Shown: positions 1 to 8,664, numbered from the stretch's first letter. The stretch is DNA of 64,000 nucleotides from Methanocaldococcus sp. FS406-22 (GCF_000025525.1 NC_013887.1:46729-110728); one strand, 5' to 3'. Notes: a model not told the origin generated them from the sequence alone. Program-made: numbers and translations.

Positions 1-331
1 TAAAGTTATTACTAAAAATGAATTTGTAATTTTGAATAGCAAGTGTTTTGCAGACGATAAGTATTGCTATCTATATTGGGAATTTTTAGTACATGAACTG
101 CCAAAAATTGCTTTAAGGGAAGGTCCTCCAATATTTGAGAAGGAGAGGGTAGAGAGATTTTTAAAGAAGTATGATAAAGTTTTTATTAAGGATTGTAAGT
201 TATTTGCATATACAGAGAGGAAATACTCTCACATAATCGATTTATTTAAAGATATTGTTAATGGAAATTTAAAGAACATCTCTATTCCTAAATACGTTAA
301 TCCGAGGAATGGAGAGATTATTGAGGTATAA
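1..331 (+). CDS. C-terminal part of a protein of unknown function (cut by window start)
   Basis: The reading frame is open from base 2 to a TAA stop at 329-331, so the gene begins outside the window; the TTG at 32 is an internal Leu rather than a convincing start because no ribosome binding site precedes it. The visible 109 residues are rich in aromatic and charged residues (CYLYWEFLVHELPKIALREG) and contain no motif I recognise. A stretch of conserved-looking Pro/Gly (EGPPIF, near residue 44) and the end NPRNGEIIEV suggest a globular soluble protein. It is followed after 25 bp by the next gene on the same strand, so the two may be cotranscribed. Function unknown. Confidence 0.6.
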   Translation, partial: KVITKNEFVILNSKCFADDKYCYLYWEFLVHELPKIALREGPPIFEKERVERFLKKYDKVFIKDCKLFAYTERKYSHIIDLFKDIVNGNLKNISIPKYVNPRNGEIIEV

Positions 332-356
332 ATAATAATTTTTGAGTTGAATAGCC

Positions 357-1817
357 ATGGAGACTACAAGCAATTTGATAAAGAATGCCAATGAATTTTT
401 AGACTCTCTAAATGGGATTAACAAGAAATTGAAAGAGATAGTGGATAGAATAAACAAGAAGAAAATTGATAAATCTGAATTAAATGATATTATATCAACC
501 TTAGAGAAAAACTTAGAGATTTTACAAGATTTAAAATCAAAAATGGAGTTTTTGGAGTTTGACTCACCATACAAAAATGTTGGAAAGTTAAAAGGAGGCT
601 ATGATAGTGAAGGATTGCAAGAGATAGCAAGCTACAGCACTTATTTAAGGAGAATAGCAAGTGAGAAGAAAGGTATCTTAGAGAGAGTTAGGCATGCATT
701 AGTTGCTCATAAAATTGCCTTAGCTCATCTAACTGAAGATATTGGCAATATAAATTTACCTCCAAATCTGCCTTTAGATGGCTCATACAAAAAGATTATG
801 TTTGAGTTTCCTCCTTACTTAGTTACAACATATAAAGAGTTTTTAGACATCTTAGAGCCAAAAGGTAGAGGGATTTTAACATCATATACCATATCCCTTA
901 TAGTTATTGATAAGGGAAAGAGAGAGTTCAAGAGGATTAAAGTTGAAGATAAAAATTATGAGAAATACATCAAAGAGAAGTTTGGAAATGCCATAATTAC
1001 ATCAATAAAGAGAAATTTCTCAAAGAACAAGATTATAGATGACCAGTATGTTAGGAGAGTTTTAGCTATCGGCTATCTTAATGCCTACAAAGATGAGATT
1101 GAAAAAGCAATAAACGAAAAAATTGATAACTTGCTTAGCGATAAAGAGAAAAAATACCTCAATAAATATTTAGAACTTTGCCTATTATTTAGAGAAGAAA
1201 CAGATATGAGTGGGGGGATTTTGGACATCAGATGCATGGAAGAAAGAAAGCTAAAAGAACTTGAACTTAAGGAAATTTTAGAAAAAGAAGGATTATACAA
1301 AGATGGAGAACCAATTGAACCTTTAAAAAAAGCCATTAAAATTAAAAATGAGTTATCCAAGGCAATATCTAAGGACATTTTGATAAAAAGATTCTCTGAG
1401 GATGTGTTTAAATTTTATTTATACAAAACTCCAGATGAAAGGGCAAGAAGCAACTTATTCCCGTCTATTATGATAACTCCTCAAAAGGGGTTTTTATCTT
1501 GGATGAAGGTTGAAGGGATTGACTGTATAAATGTTTTAGATTTAAAGTTTAAATTGGAAGAGGAATTGCCAAAGTATCAGATTCCTTTAAAGAATGTTGG
1601 TGGGGTTGCTTTATATTTAGTTCATGACTGGGATGCTGTAAAAAGATTTAACTTTAAAAAGAAAGATATTGAGGATTTACTTAAAAAAATAGCTCTAATA
1701 GAACCAATAAAAGAGATTTTGAAGGATAAAAATGTTGATGTTGGTAAGTTAGAGAAGTTTGGTAAAGTTAAAAAAGAAAAAACTAAGAAGTTTTTAGATT
1801 TATTAAGTGGATTGTAA
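357..1817 (+). CDS. Protein of unknown function, possibly DUF530-like
   Basis: A 486-residue protein. The ATG at 357 is the only reasonable start because a stop codon (TGA, 348) lies three codons upstream; there is no good ribosome binding site, as often for first genes or leaderless mRNAs. Residues 1-75 are a Lys/Glu/Leu-rich helical region (probable coiled coil), residues 80-180 hold a mixed region with the stretch LPPNLPLDGSYKKIMFEFPP, and a Cys pair (CLLF...RCMEERKL) lies near residues 275-300. No membrane segment. The length and the methanogen setting remind me of the DUF530 family, but I cannot confirm that. It is followed by a 317-bp gap filled with mobile-element relics. Confidence 0.6.
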   Translation: METTSNLIKNANEFLDSLNGINKKLKEIVDRINKKKIDKSELNDIISTLEKNLEILQDLKSKMEFLEFDSPYKNVGKLKGGYDSEGLQEIASYSTYLRRIASEKKGILERVRHALVAHKIALAHLTEDIGNINLPPNLPLDGSYKKIMFEFPPYLVTTYKEFLDILEPKGRGILTSYTISLIVIDKGKREFKRIKVEDKNYEKYIKEKFGNAIITSIKRNFSKNKIIDDQYVRRVLAIGYLNAYKDEIEKAINEKIDNLLSDKEKKYLNKYLELCLLFREETDMSGGILDIRCMEERKLKELELKEILEKEGLYKDGEPIEPLKKAIKIKNELSKAISKDILIKRFSEDVFKFYLYKTPDERARSNLFPSIMITPQKGFLSWMKVEGIDCINVLDLKFKLEEELPKYQIPLKNVGGVALYLVHDWDAVKRFNFKKKDIEDLLKKIALIEPIKEILKDKNVDVGKLEKFGKVKKEKTKKFLDLLSGL

Positions 1818-1935
1818 TACTGACCTCCTCTCTGCCTAAAGGGCGGAGGTTCCCCTAGGGGACACCTTTCCGTCCCCGTCGCCGGGGCGTCATTGGGCAG
1901 GTTATGTTCATCAGGCCGGGTCAGGCGGCCTTCGA
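1818..1935 (-). mobile_element. Relic of IS200/IS605-type element end, read on the minus strand
   Basis: A GC-rich island directly after the preceding gene in otherwise AT-rich DNA. Read on the minus strand it ends with a hairpin made from a GGGCGGAGG-type arm and a CCTCC-type arm (1824-1849) followed by GTCAG, and has a 12-bp palindrome at 1851-1862. This is the pattern I associate with the right end and omega-RNA tail of archaeal TnpB (IS200/IS605) elements. The minus-strand frame through the island is open (NLPNDAPATGTE...) as in the GC-rich C-termini of such TnpB genes, but no catalytic domain remains. Known: TnpB tails double as guide RNA scaffold. Inferred: this is a decayed end, not an active element. 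Confidence 0.45.
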
Positions 1936-1984
1936 AAAGTTTGTATGCTACTTCTTATTCATGAACTTTTCGGTCGTTAGGATA

Positions 1985-2095
1985 TAATGGCATGAGAAAT
2001 CTTCATTTGCCCGAACTTCGGTTTAGAAATTGATATGGACTTGAACACTTGCGATAAATATTTGTCTCCGTGCTAAAGCACCGGAGCTTGTTAAG
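1985..2095 (+). mobile_element. Relic of a tnpB 3' end with terminal hairpin
   Basis: On the plus strand the frame 2008-2076 reads CPNFGLEIDMDLNTCDKYLS and stops. This resembles the zinc-ribbon end of TnpB proteins (CPxCGxxxDRDLNAA), with one Cys changed to Phe and the Arg changed to Met. It is followed directly by a hairpin at 2066-2086 (CTCCGTGC, loop TAAA, GCACCGGAG with one bulge), as expected for the right end of an IS200/IS605 element. No upstream coding sequence survives, so this is a scar. It faces opposite to the neighbouring relic at 1818-1935, suggesting two independent insertions or an inverted remnant. Confidence 0.45.
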
Positions 2096-2134
2096 AATTA
2101 ATGGTCATATAATTAAAAACTTTTTCTAAAAGTT

Positions 2135-2656
2135 TCATTGTAATTCTTTTACAGTAACTAATGGAATTAGCTCAACGTTCTCTTTTTGTAGGTTTTCTTT
2201 AGCTCCTTCTAACCTATCTACAACGACAAAGACCCTATCAACAATCCCTCCATTTTCTCTAATCTCTTTTACTGCCTTTAACACACTACCTCCAGTAGTT
2301 GTAACATCCTCTACAATAATAACTCTATCTCCTTCTTTTAGCTCTCCTTCTATTTTATTTTTAGTTCCATAGTCCTTAGGTTTTTTTCTAACTATTAGCA
2401 GAGGTTTTTGGGCAATGATTGAGACAGCTGTAGCTATAGGGACAGAGCCAAGTTCTACACCGGCAACTTTTACATCCTCATTTTTTATTTGTTCAGCAAT
2501 AATTTCTCCAACTAACTTTAAAACTTCTGGGTTTGTAGTGGCTTTCTTTATGTCTATATAATAATTACTTTTTTTTCCAGAAGCTAAGATGAACTCTCCA
2601 AACTTTATACATCCAGATGCTTTGAGTAATTCTATTAATTTGGATTTTTTATCCAT
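2135..2656 (-). CDS. pyrE: Orotate phosphoribosyltransferase
   Basis: Transfers phosphoribose from PRPP to orotate to give orotidine monophosphate in pyrimidine synthesis. The 173-residue protein has the family features in order: ASGKKSNYYIDIKKAT near residue 22, GVELGSVPIA near 75, the flexible catalytic loop RKKPKDYGTKNKIEG near 95 and the PRPP-binding loop VIIVEDVTTTGGS near 115. I place the start at the ATG at 2656 because a GGTGAT ribosome binding site sits four bases upstream; a longer reading from 2668 would bury that site. The gene stands alone, between IS-like relics and glyA on the same strand. Its TGA stop runs into a 19-bp stretch (2119-2137) also found near 36140. Confidence 0.93.
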   Translation of the reverse strand: MDKKSKLIELLKASGCIKFGEFILASGKKSNYYIDIKKATTNPEVLKLVGEIIAEQIKNEDVKVAGVELGSVPIATAVSIIAQKPLLIVRKKPKDYGTKNKIEGELKEGDRVIIVEDVTTTGGSVLKAVKEIRENGGIVDRVFVVVDRLEGAKENLQKENVELIPLVTVKELQ

Positions 2657-2725
2657 GAACATCACCATAAAAAAGATGATGGAAATAGTTTATCTAAAAA
2701 AATAAAAATGAGGATTTAAAAACTT

Positions 2726-4015
2726 TTAGTAAAACTTTAAATACTTAAATCCATCCCCATCATCAAAGCTGTAATGTATCTTAGAATATTCTCTGGCAAA
2801 TTCTATAACATCCTCTCTGACTTTCTCTGGTTTTTCTTTATCAATGGCTATTCTCTTCATAAACTCAGCTATCTCCTCCATTTCTTTCTCTTTCATTCCC
2901 AATCTTGTGCATTCTTGTGTTCCCAACCTAATACCACTTGGGTTATCTGAGTTATTGACATCATCCCATGGAAGGAGATTTTTATTCAAAATGATATTTG
3001 CCTCTTCATACATCTTAGCCAACTCACTCGCTGAAAATTCTATGTCTTGGGAACTCTCTATATCAATAATCACCTGATGACTTTCTGTAAAGTCTTTATG
3101 CTCACATAAAACATTAAATCCTCTCTCATATAACGCCTGAGCTAACGCCTTTGCATTTTTAATCACTTGTTTAGCATAAGCCTCTCCAAACTCCAACATC
3201 TCAGCTAATGCAATAGCTAAACCGGCTTTATGATGCAAGTGATGATTGCTAACAACTCCAGGGAACACGTGAGTATCTATTTTATCAGCATTTTCTTCTG
3301 TAGTTAATATAATCCCCCCCTGAGGGCCAAAGAATGTTTTATGAGTACTACCCATCAAATACTCTGCTCCCTCTCTCAATGGGTCTTGGAATTGTTTTCC
3401 AGCTATTAAACCAAGGACATGAGCTCCATCATAGGCAATCTTAGCTCCAACTTCTTGAGCGGCTTCATAAGCATCAGCTACTGGATGAGGGAATGGGAAT
3501 AGAGAACCTCCAAACAATATTAACTTTGGTTTCTCTTCTAAGATTTTTTTAACCATTGCATCAGCGTCAATATTCATTTCTTCTGGGTCAAATGGATGAT
3601 TTATAACTTTCAACCCTCTAATTCCAGCAGCACTGACTTTCCAATGGCTTATATGCCCACCATCCGGAACACTTAAAGCCATTAATTTATCTCCCGGCTT
3701 TGTTTCAGCAAAGAAAACTGCTAAGTTCGCAACAACTCCACTTGTTGGCTGGACATTTGCATGTTCTGCCTTAAATAAGTCTTTAGCTAACTCTATACAA
3801 AGTGTTTCAACTTCATCTATATATTTACATCCTTGGTATAATCTCTTTCCTGGCAGTCCTTCAGCGTATCTATGCATAAAATCTGTTGAACAAGCCTCTC
3901 TAACTGCTAAACTTGTTATGTTTTCACTTGCAATCAATTTTATGCTCTCTCTCATCCACTCATGCTGTTTTATAGAGATATCTCTAATAAATTTCGGAAC
4001 ATCCGAATATTCCAT
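2726..4015 (-). CDS. glyA: Serine hydroxymethyltransferase
   Basis: PLP enzyme that exchanges serine and glycine with tetrahydromethanopterin (or folate) as the one-carbon carrier. The 429-residue protein has the family core: N-terminal [24 protein letters not shown] near residue 50, the PLP-contact region [12 protein letters not shown] near 195 and the PLP-lysine motif [13 protein letters not shown] near 222. Archaeal SHMTs of this length are typical. The ATG at 4015 follows GGAGGGAT. It is divergently oriented to aksF, and the 267-bp gap between the two carries an inverted repeat that could be an operator. Confidence 0.95.
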   Translation of the reverse strand: MEYSDVPKFIRDISIKQHEWMRESIKLIASENITSLAVREACSTDFMHRYAEGLPGKRLYQGCKYIDEVETLCIELAKDLFKAEHANVQPTSGVVANLAVFFAETKPGDKLMALSVPDGGHISHWKVSAAGIRGLKVINHPFDPEEMNIDADAMVKKILEEKPKLILFGGSLFPFPHPVADAYEAAQEVGAKIAYDGAHVLGLIAGKQFQDPLREGAEYLMGSTHKTFFGPQGGIILTTEENADKIDTHVFPGVVSNHHLHHKAGLAIALAEMLEFGEAYAKQVIKNAKALAQALYERGFNVLCEHKDFTESHQVIIDIESSQDIEFSASELAKMYEEANIILNKNLLPWDDVNNSDNPSGIRLGTQECTRLGMKEKEMEEIAEFMKRIAIDKEKPEKVREDVIEFAREYSKIHYSFDDGDGFKYLKFY

Positions 4016-4120
4016 TATATATCCCTCCTAACATCGATGAGTAATACTTTTACATAATTGCTTAAATAGACTTTTACAGTTTATATATTTAATCAAGGAA
4101 TATTAATGCCAGGGCTATCT

Positions 4121-4221
4121 TTAACAGGTTGAATACAGAAGTAATATTTTAATTAAATAGTTGAAACTAAAAGCTCCAAAATGTTTTAAATAAAATATTT
4201 AAAGTGCATTCAATCTGTTAT
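4121..4221. repeat. Inverted repeat between divergent glyA and aksF
   Basis: TAACAGGTTGAAT at 4122-4134 is matched by ATTCAATCTGTTA at 4208-4220, its reverse complement with one mismatch, so the arms are 13 bp and 73 bp apart. The arms lie between the start codons of two divergent genes. They could be two copies of an operator, or the ends of a decayed small element. I see no second evidence to choose. Confidence 0.4.
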
Positions 4222-4282
4222 TGCCGTATAAATCTACTTCTGTGAAGTTCTTTCAAAACTATAGAAGTTTTTGGTGCTGTCT

Positions 4283-5317
4283 ATGATGAAGGTGTGCGTT
4301 ATAGAAGGGGATGGAATAGGGAAAGAAGTTATTCCAGAAGCAGTAAAAATATTAAATGAGCTTGGAGATTTTGAGATAATAAAAGCAGAGGCAGGATTAG
4401 AGTGTTTAAAAAAGTATGGGGATGCTTTACCAGAAGAAACAATAGAAAAAGCCAAAGAAGCAGATGTTATTTTATTCGGGGCAATAACATCACCAAAACC
4501 CGGAGAGGTTAAAAACTATAGAAGTCCTATAATAACTTTGAGGAAGATGTTTAATTTATATGCCAATGTAAGGCCAATAAATAACTTTGGTATTGGGCAG
4601 TTAATTGGGAAGATAGCAGATTACAAATTTTTAGATGTCAAAAATATTGATATGGTTATTATCAGAGAAAATACGGAAGATTTATATGTTGGAAAGGAGA
4701 GATTAGAGGGCGATATAGCCATAGCTGAAAGGTTTATCACAAGAAAAGGTTGTGAAAGGATAATAAAATTTGCATTTGAATATGCAGTAAAAAACAATAG
4801 AAAAAAGGTTTCATGCATCCACAAAGCTAATGTGTTGAGGGTTACTGATGGGTTATTCTTGGAGGTATTTAATGAAATAAAAAAACATTATGAAATAGAG
4901 GCAGATGATTATTTAGTTGATTCAACAGCCCTAAATCTTATAAAAAACCCAGAAAAGTTTGATGTTATTGTAACAACAAACATGTTTGGGGATATTCTAT
5001 CAGATGAAGCATCAGCATTAATTGGAGGTTTGGGCTTAGCTCCATCAGCAAATATTGGGGAAGATAAAGCACTATTTGAGCCAGTGCATGGCTCTGCCCC
5101 AGACATAGCCGGGAAAAAAATTGCTAATCCGATGGCATCTATCTTAAGTGTTGCTATGCTCTTCGATTATATTGGAGAAAAAGAGAAAGGAGATTTGATT
5201 AGAGGGGCAGTTAAATACTGTCTAATAAATAAAAAAGTCACTCCTGATTTAGGGGGGAACTTAAAAACAGAAGAAGTTGGGAACGAAATTCTAAATTACA
5301 TAAAATTAAAGGGATAA
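4283..5317 (+). CDS. aksF: Homoisocitrate dehydrogenase (coenzyme B / 2-oxosuberate pathway)
   Basis: NAD-dependent beta-decarboxylating dehydrogenase that oxidises homo-, dihomo- and trihomoisocitrate during the chain elongation leading to 7-mercaptoheptanoyl threonine phosphate (coenzyme B). The 344-residue protein has the isocitrate/isopropylmalate dehydrogenase fold: IEGDGIGKEV at the N-terminus, VIIRENTEDLYVG near 133, CIHKANVLRVTDG near 187, the metal site NMFGDILSDEASALIGGLGLAPSANI near 233 and the nucleotide motif EPVHGSAPDIAG near 270. The start at 4283 (MMKVCVIEGDG) follows GGTG six bases upstream and matches the start I remember for the M. jannaschii enzyme. leuB (isopropylmalate dehydrogenase) is the alternative, but overall similarity favours aksF. 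The next gene starts one base after the stop. Confidence 0.88.
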   Translation: MMKVCVIEGDGIGKEVIPEAVKILNELGDFEIIKAEAGLECLKKYGDALPEETIEKAKEADVILFGAITSPKPGEVKNYRSPIITLRKMFNLYANVRPINNFGIGQLIGKIADYKFLDVKNIDMVIIRENTEDLYVGKERLEGDIAIAERFITRKGCERIIKFAFEYAVKNNRKKVSCIHKANVLRVTDGLFLEVFNEIKKHYEIEADDYLVDSTALNLIKNPEKFDVIVTTNMFGDILSDEASALIGGLGLAPSANIGEDKALFEPVHGSAPDIAGKKIANPMASILSVAMLFDYIGEKEKGDLIRGAVKYCLINKKVTPDLGGNLKTEEVGNEILNYIKLKG

Positions 5318-5318
5318 A

Positions 5319-6326
5319 ATGAAAATAAGAATTACCAAATCTCTGATTCTATTTATCCTTAGCATTGCCTTTATATTAATTTTAATGGTATATATTGGAA
5401 TATATGAAATATTCCAAATATTAATCAGTGCAAACCCCATCTACATAATATTGGCAGTTATTTTGCAGATAGCTATTTCAGTTCTTCTTTCTATAAGATG
5501 GGGATACATAATAAAGATTTTAGGATATAAAGCAAATATGAAAAATCTCTTCTTATTAGTGTTGATGGGATTGTTTATTAATAATATAACACCATCTATG
5601 AGAGGTGGTGGAGAGGCATTTAGAGCTTATTATTTATCAAAACTTGAAGAAATTCCGAAAGGTTTGGCATTTTCTACAGTTGTCGTTGAGAGAGTTTTAG
5701 ATACTGCAATATTTTTATTTTTCACGCTATTTGTGATTGGATACTTTGTAGTTACTGGATTTGAATATCTTGAGTATCTCATCTTATCATGGATTCTTTT
5801 GTTTTCTCTAACTGCAGTAGTTATTTATCTAATCGCAAATAAGGAACTTTTAATTAAAACAGTCACGAAAATATCAAAATTTATTTGTAAGTATGGTTCA
5901 TACAACTATGACGAAAGCAAAATATTAAAATCCATTGAAGAATTCTACAACAGTATGAAATTTTTTAAAAGTAAAAGAGGAGAAGAGGTTTTTATTGCCA
6001 TAATTTTATCAGTTGGATGGTATGTCCTTGATGTTCTAAAATTGTGGTTGTTATTTTTATCTCTGCCCTATCTTGTCTCTATTGTAAGCGTAGCTACCGT
6101 ATATTTAATAACCCTTTTATCTGGTGTTTTGTCCATAACCCCTAGTGGTTTTGGAACGGCAGATACAGTAATGATTCTTTCTTTTTCTGCCTTTAAAATT
6201 CCTCCTTCAGTTGCTGCAGCAGTTACTTTATTAGACAGACTTGTATCTTACATTCTTCCAACAGTCCTTGGCTATGTTGCCATGCTAATTATAAAAAGAG
6301 AACTTGATAAGAAAAAAGTAGATTAA
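5319..6326 (+). CDS. Lysylphosphatidylglycerol synthase/flippase-like integral membrane protein (UPF0104)
   Basis: A 335-residue integral membrane protein with about eight hydrophobic segments (near residues 8-30, 40-60, 75-95, 125-150, 155-175, 225-250, 255-275, 300-320). The motif TPSMRGGGEAFRAYYLS near 90 and TPSGFGTADTVMI near 270 are typical of the LPG_synthase_TM / UPF0104 family, whose members are thought to move or modify lipid-linked substrates; the catalytic aminoacyl-transfer domain of true MprF is absent. It starts one base after the aksF stop with GGGAT as binding site, so the two genes are translationally linked although no shared function is obvious. Confidence 0.75.
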   Translation: MKIRITKSLILFILSIAFILILMVYIGIYEIFQILISANPIYIILAVILQIAISVLLSIRWGYIIKILGYKANMKNLFLLVLMGLFINNITPSMRGGGEAFRAYYLSKLEEIPKGLAFSTVVVERVLDTAIFLFFTLFVIGYFVVTGFEYLEYLILSWILLFSLTAVVIYLIANKELLIKTVTKISKFICKYGSYNYDESKILKSIEEFYNSMKFFKSKRGEEVFIAIILSVGWYVLDVLKLWLLFLSLPYLVSIVSVATVYLITLLSGVLSITPSGFGTADTVMILSFSAFKIPPSVAAAVTLLDRLVSYILPTVLGYVAMLIIKRELDKKKVD

Positions 6327-6337
6327 TTTTTAATTTT

Positions 6338-6970
6338 TTATTTGACATACTTTAAAATTTCTCTTAAATCCCTCTTTTCTATACAGATATCTGCCTTCTC
6401 CTTTAAAATGGGTTTTGCACAAAAAGCTATCTTCAAACCAGCTTTTTTAAACATGCTTAAGTCGTTAGCTCCATCTCCTACAACAACTGTATCTTCCAAT
6501 TTTATTCCTTCAATTTTAGCTATTTTTTCTAAAATTTCCCCTTTAGCATTTTCTTTTAAAACCTCTCCTTCAACCTCTCCAGTTAGTTTTCCATCTTTAA
6601 TAATTAACTTATTTGCAAAAGCATAATCCAATCCTAATTTTTCTTTAATCTTATTAACGGCAATATCAAAACCACCACTAACAACGGCAACAACATAACC
6701 CCTATTTTTTAACTCTTTAATTGTCTCTTCAGCCCCTTCTGTTGGTGTTATTCTTTCAATGGCTTTTTCAACTTTTTCAATTGGAAGGTCTTTTAATAAA
6801 CTAACTCTCTTTCTTAAAGATTGCTCAAAATTTAATTTCCCTTCCATTGCTTCTTTTGTTATCTTCTTAACTTCTTCCTCAACTCCTGCCTCTTTAGCAA
6901 TCTCATCAATTGTCTCATTATTAACCAACGTGCTATCAAAATCAAATAAAATAAGTTTTTTCCTCTCCAT
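6338..6970 (-). CDS. serB: Phosphoserine phosphatase
   Basis: HAD-family phosphatase that releases serine from phosphoserine. The 210-residue protein shows the HAD motifs in order: motif I FDFDSTLV (residues 9-16, nucleophile Asp and acid/base Asp), motif II VVSGGFD near 96, motif III lysine region near 140-150 and motif IV VVGDGANDLSMFKKAGLKIAF near 160. This closely matches the well-studied M. jannaschii enzyme. The start ATG at 6970 directly follows the TGA stop of the gene upstream, inside GGTGATTGAATG, so translation is coupled. Confidence 0.95.
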   Translation of the reverse strand: MERKKLILFDFDSTLVNNETIDEIAKEAGVEEEVKKITKEAMEGKLNFEQSLRKRVSLLKDLPIEKVEKAIERITPTEGAEETIKELKNRGYVVAVVSGGFDIAVNKIKEKLGLDYAFANKLIIKDGKLTGEVEGEVLKENAKGEILEKIAKIEGIKLEDTVVVGDGANDLSMFKKAGLKIAFCAKPILKEKADICIEKRDLREILKYVK

Positions 6971-7282
6971 TCAATCACCACGCTCTAACTCTTTAATTAC
7001 GTATATTAGATTATTAAATGATGCTTCTAAATTCTCAATTTTTGCTTTTTCAATTAATTTTTTCAATCCATTTCTTTTTAGATTTATTGATTTTAAAAAA
7101 TTTTTAATGCTATTTTTATCTGCATTTATGTTTTTTCCAAACTCTAATTTAATTAACTCTGCCACATTCTCTTCAATGCACTTTTTATTTCCAAAGATAA
7201 CAACATAAATTTTTAAAATCCTACTTTCTGATAGTCCTTCAATTATAACTAAGTTTTCAGTAGTTTTAATAACTTTTAATGC
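6971..7282 (-). CDS. Small protein of unknown function, perhaps the second half of a split Toprim-like protein
   Basis: About 100 residues if it starts at the ATG at 7282 (MALKVIKTTENLV); an ATG at 7294 gives 107. Neither has a clear ribosome binding site. It contains IYVVIFGNKKCIEENVAELIKLEFG followed by a helical, Lys-rich tail. It overlaps the end of the preceding small gene in another frame. A one-base change in a T5 run at about 7285-7290 would join both into one protein of about 210 residues, so the two may be halves of one gene. The stop abuts the serB start. I do not recognise the family with confidence. Confidence 0.5.
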   Translation of the reverse strand, partial: ALKVIKTTENLVIIEGLSESRILKIYVVIFGNKKCIEENVAELIKLEFGKNINADKNSIKNFLKSINLKRNGLKKLIEKAKIENLEASFNNLIYVIKELERGD

Positions 7283-7610
7283 CATCAAAAACATTTAAAC
7301 TATTAAGTTTATTAATAATATCTTCTGTTTTATGAATGTGTTCTTTATCAATAAGGACTAATAGATTTTTGCATTTATCAAAAATATTAAGTTTTTCTTT
7401 CTCTAATTTTAAAAAATCTAAGCACCATAAACCTGTCTTTTTTACATCTTCTCCATATATTTTATAATGATTTTTTGGAAAATAGATTATCTTATCTTTT
7501 CCATTGTATCTTTTTGCTATACTTTTTAAAATAACCTGTTCCCATCTACCATCTCCAGTTATTACAAAAGCTATAAAATTATCTACTGGATTTTCAGTAA
7601 CAAGCATCAT
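7266..7610 (-). CDS. Small protein next to an AAA-type ATPase, Toprim-like in outline
   Basis: 114 residues from the ATG at 7610, which follows GGGGGAG; an alternative ATG at 7607 is as good. A start at 7667 would overlap the ATPase gene by about 50 bases and is unlikely. The stretch AFVITGDGRWEQVILKSIAKRY near residue 14 and NLLVLIDKEHIHKTEDIINKL near 85 resemble the two acidic motifs of Toprim domains (an E/D after a G, then DxD), as seen in the nuclease half of OLD-type systems, but the second motif is DKEH rather than DxD. It lies directly downstream of an ATPase gene on the same strand. The Toprim reading is an inference and needs a profile search. Confidence 0.5.
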   Translation of the reverse strand: MMLVTENPVDNFIAFVITGDGRWEQVILKSIAKRYNGKDKIIYFPKNHYKIYGEDVKKTGLWCLDFLKLEKEKLNIFDKCKNLLVLIDKEHIHKTEDIINKLNSLNVFDGIKSY

Positions 7611-7617
7611 CTCCCCC

Positions 7618-8628
7618 TTAAATATCAAAATTCTGGCAAACATATCTTGGGTCAAGGTTTGCATCAATTATGTCCTCAATATCGTCAATTGTAAATGTTC
7701 TATGCCCCAATATATCCCTTTCGTCTTTCTTTAAGGCAATAACTTGAATATCATCAACATCCTCCAAATCCAACATATAATATAAGACATCTATGCTATG
7801 TGTTGATATAACAACCTGCCAATCTCCTTTTGATAGATAACTTAGTAGATTTTTAATCATTGAAGGATGCATTGCTGTATCAAAGTCATCCCAGAGTATG
7901 AGTTTAGGCTTCAATAACTCTAAGATTAGCATGGTTCTTACAACCTTTTTAACCCCATCTCCCATGTCATTTACATGGATGTAGGATGCATCTTCCCTCC
8001 TTAGATACCAACCATCCTTTTTTAAGACAATTTCAGTAAATCTCTCATCCAACACTTTGCTTATAGCTTCTGCTACCTTTGTATGGATATTCTCTTTTAA
8101 TATTTTCTGTTCATTGTTTGATAGGAAGTTGTCTAATGTTTTAATAAATGTTGTATCGTAAGGGAAATAAACAATTTCTAAGTTATCTATGGGTACTTTC
8201 TCTATATTATCAGAAACTGCTGGTTTTTGGTTATCTATTAAGAATTCTAAGAATTTTCCCTCAACTCTAACGCATTTTTTATTATCTTTAAAAACATTAA
8301 CAATTCCATCGGACTCTATATTGATTTTCCATTTATAAAACTTGTTATCTAAATTTATATCAAATTCAAGTTCTGCTGTTCCCTCATACTTATAAACCAA
8401 ACTTTTTATGCCATTTCTCCCACTTGAAATAAAATCTAAAACACTTCTATTATTTGCTAATTTATATACTCTTCTTGGATGTGGAAATAAAAATAAGCTT
8501 TCAAGAATAGCAGTCTTTCCAGAGTTATTTTTCCCAATTAAAATATTGAACTTATCCAGTTTTATTGATTCTTTAAGCTTTTTTATCCCTCTAAATTCTT
8601 TTATGCTTTTAATCTCATTGATTAGCAT
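7618..8628 (-). CDS. OLD/AAA_15-type ATPase, candidate defence or repair ATPase
   Basis: 336-residue ATPase of the ABC-like AAA group. Residues 6-45 hold an FRGIK-like N-terminus and Walker A GKNNSGKTAILESL; near 225 lies an ABC-signature-like DMGDGVKKVVRTML; near 245 Walker B LILWDDFDTAMHPSM; near 275 the H-loop STHSIDVLYYM. This order is that of OLD-family and related SMC-like ATPases that work with a Toprim nuclease or another effector. The start at 8628 is chosen because GGTGAT lies four bases upstream. It sits between purS and serB, which have no relation to it. The genes next to it may be its partner. No Toprim domain is fused to it, as the protein ends soon after the ATPase core. Confidence 0.75.
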   Translation of the reverse strand: MLINEIKSIKEFRGIKKLKESIKLDKFNILIGKNNSGKTAILESLFLFPHPRRVYKLANNRSVLDFISSGRNGIKSLVYKYEGTAELEFDINLDNKFYKWKINIESDGIVNVFKDNKKCVRVEGKFLEFLIDNQKPAVSDNIEKVPIDNLEIVYFPYDTTFIKTLDNFLSNNEQKILKENIHTKVAEAISKVLDERFTEIVLKKDGWYLRREDASYIHVNDMGDGVKKVVRTMLILELLKPKLILWDDFDTAMHPSMIKNLLSYLSKGDWQVVISTHSIDVLYYMLDLEDVDDIQVIALKKDERDILGHRTFTIDDIEDIIDANLDPRYVCQNFDI

Positions 8629-8664
8629 AGGCATCACCAAAAAATAGTTTAAAAAAGAAAAAAG

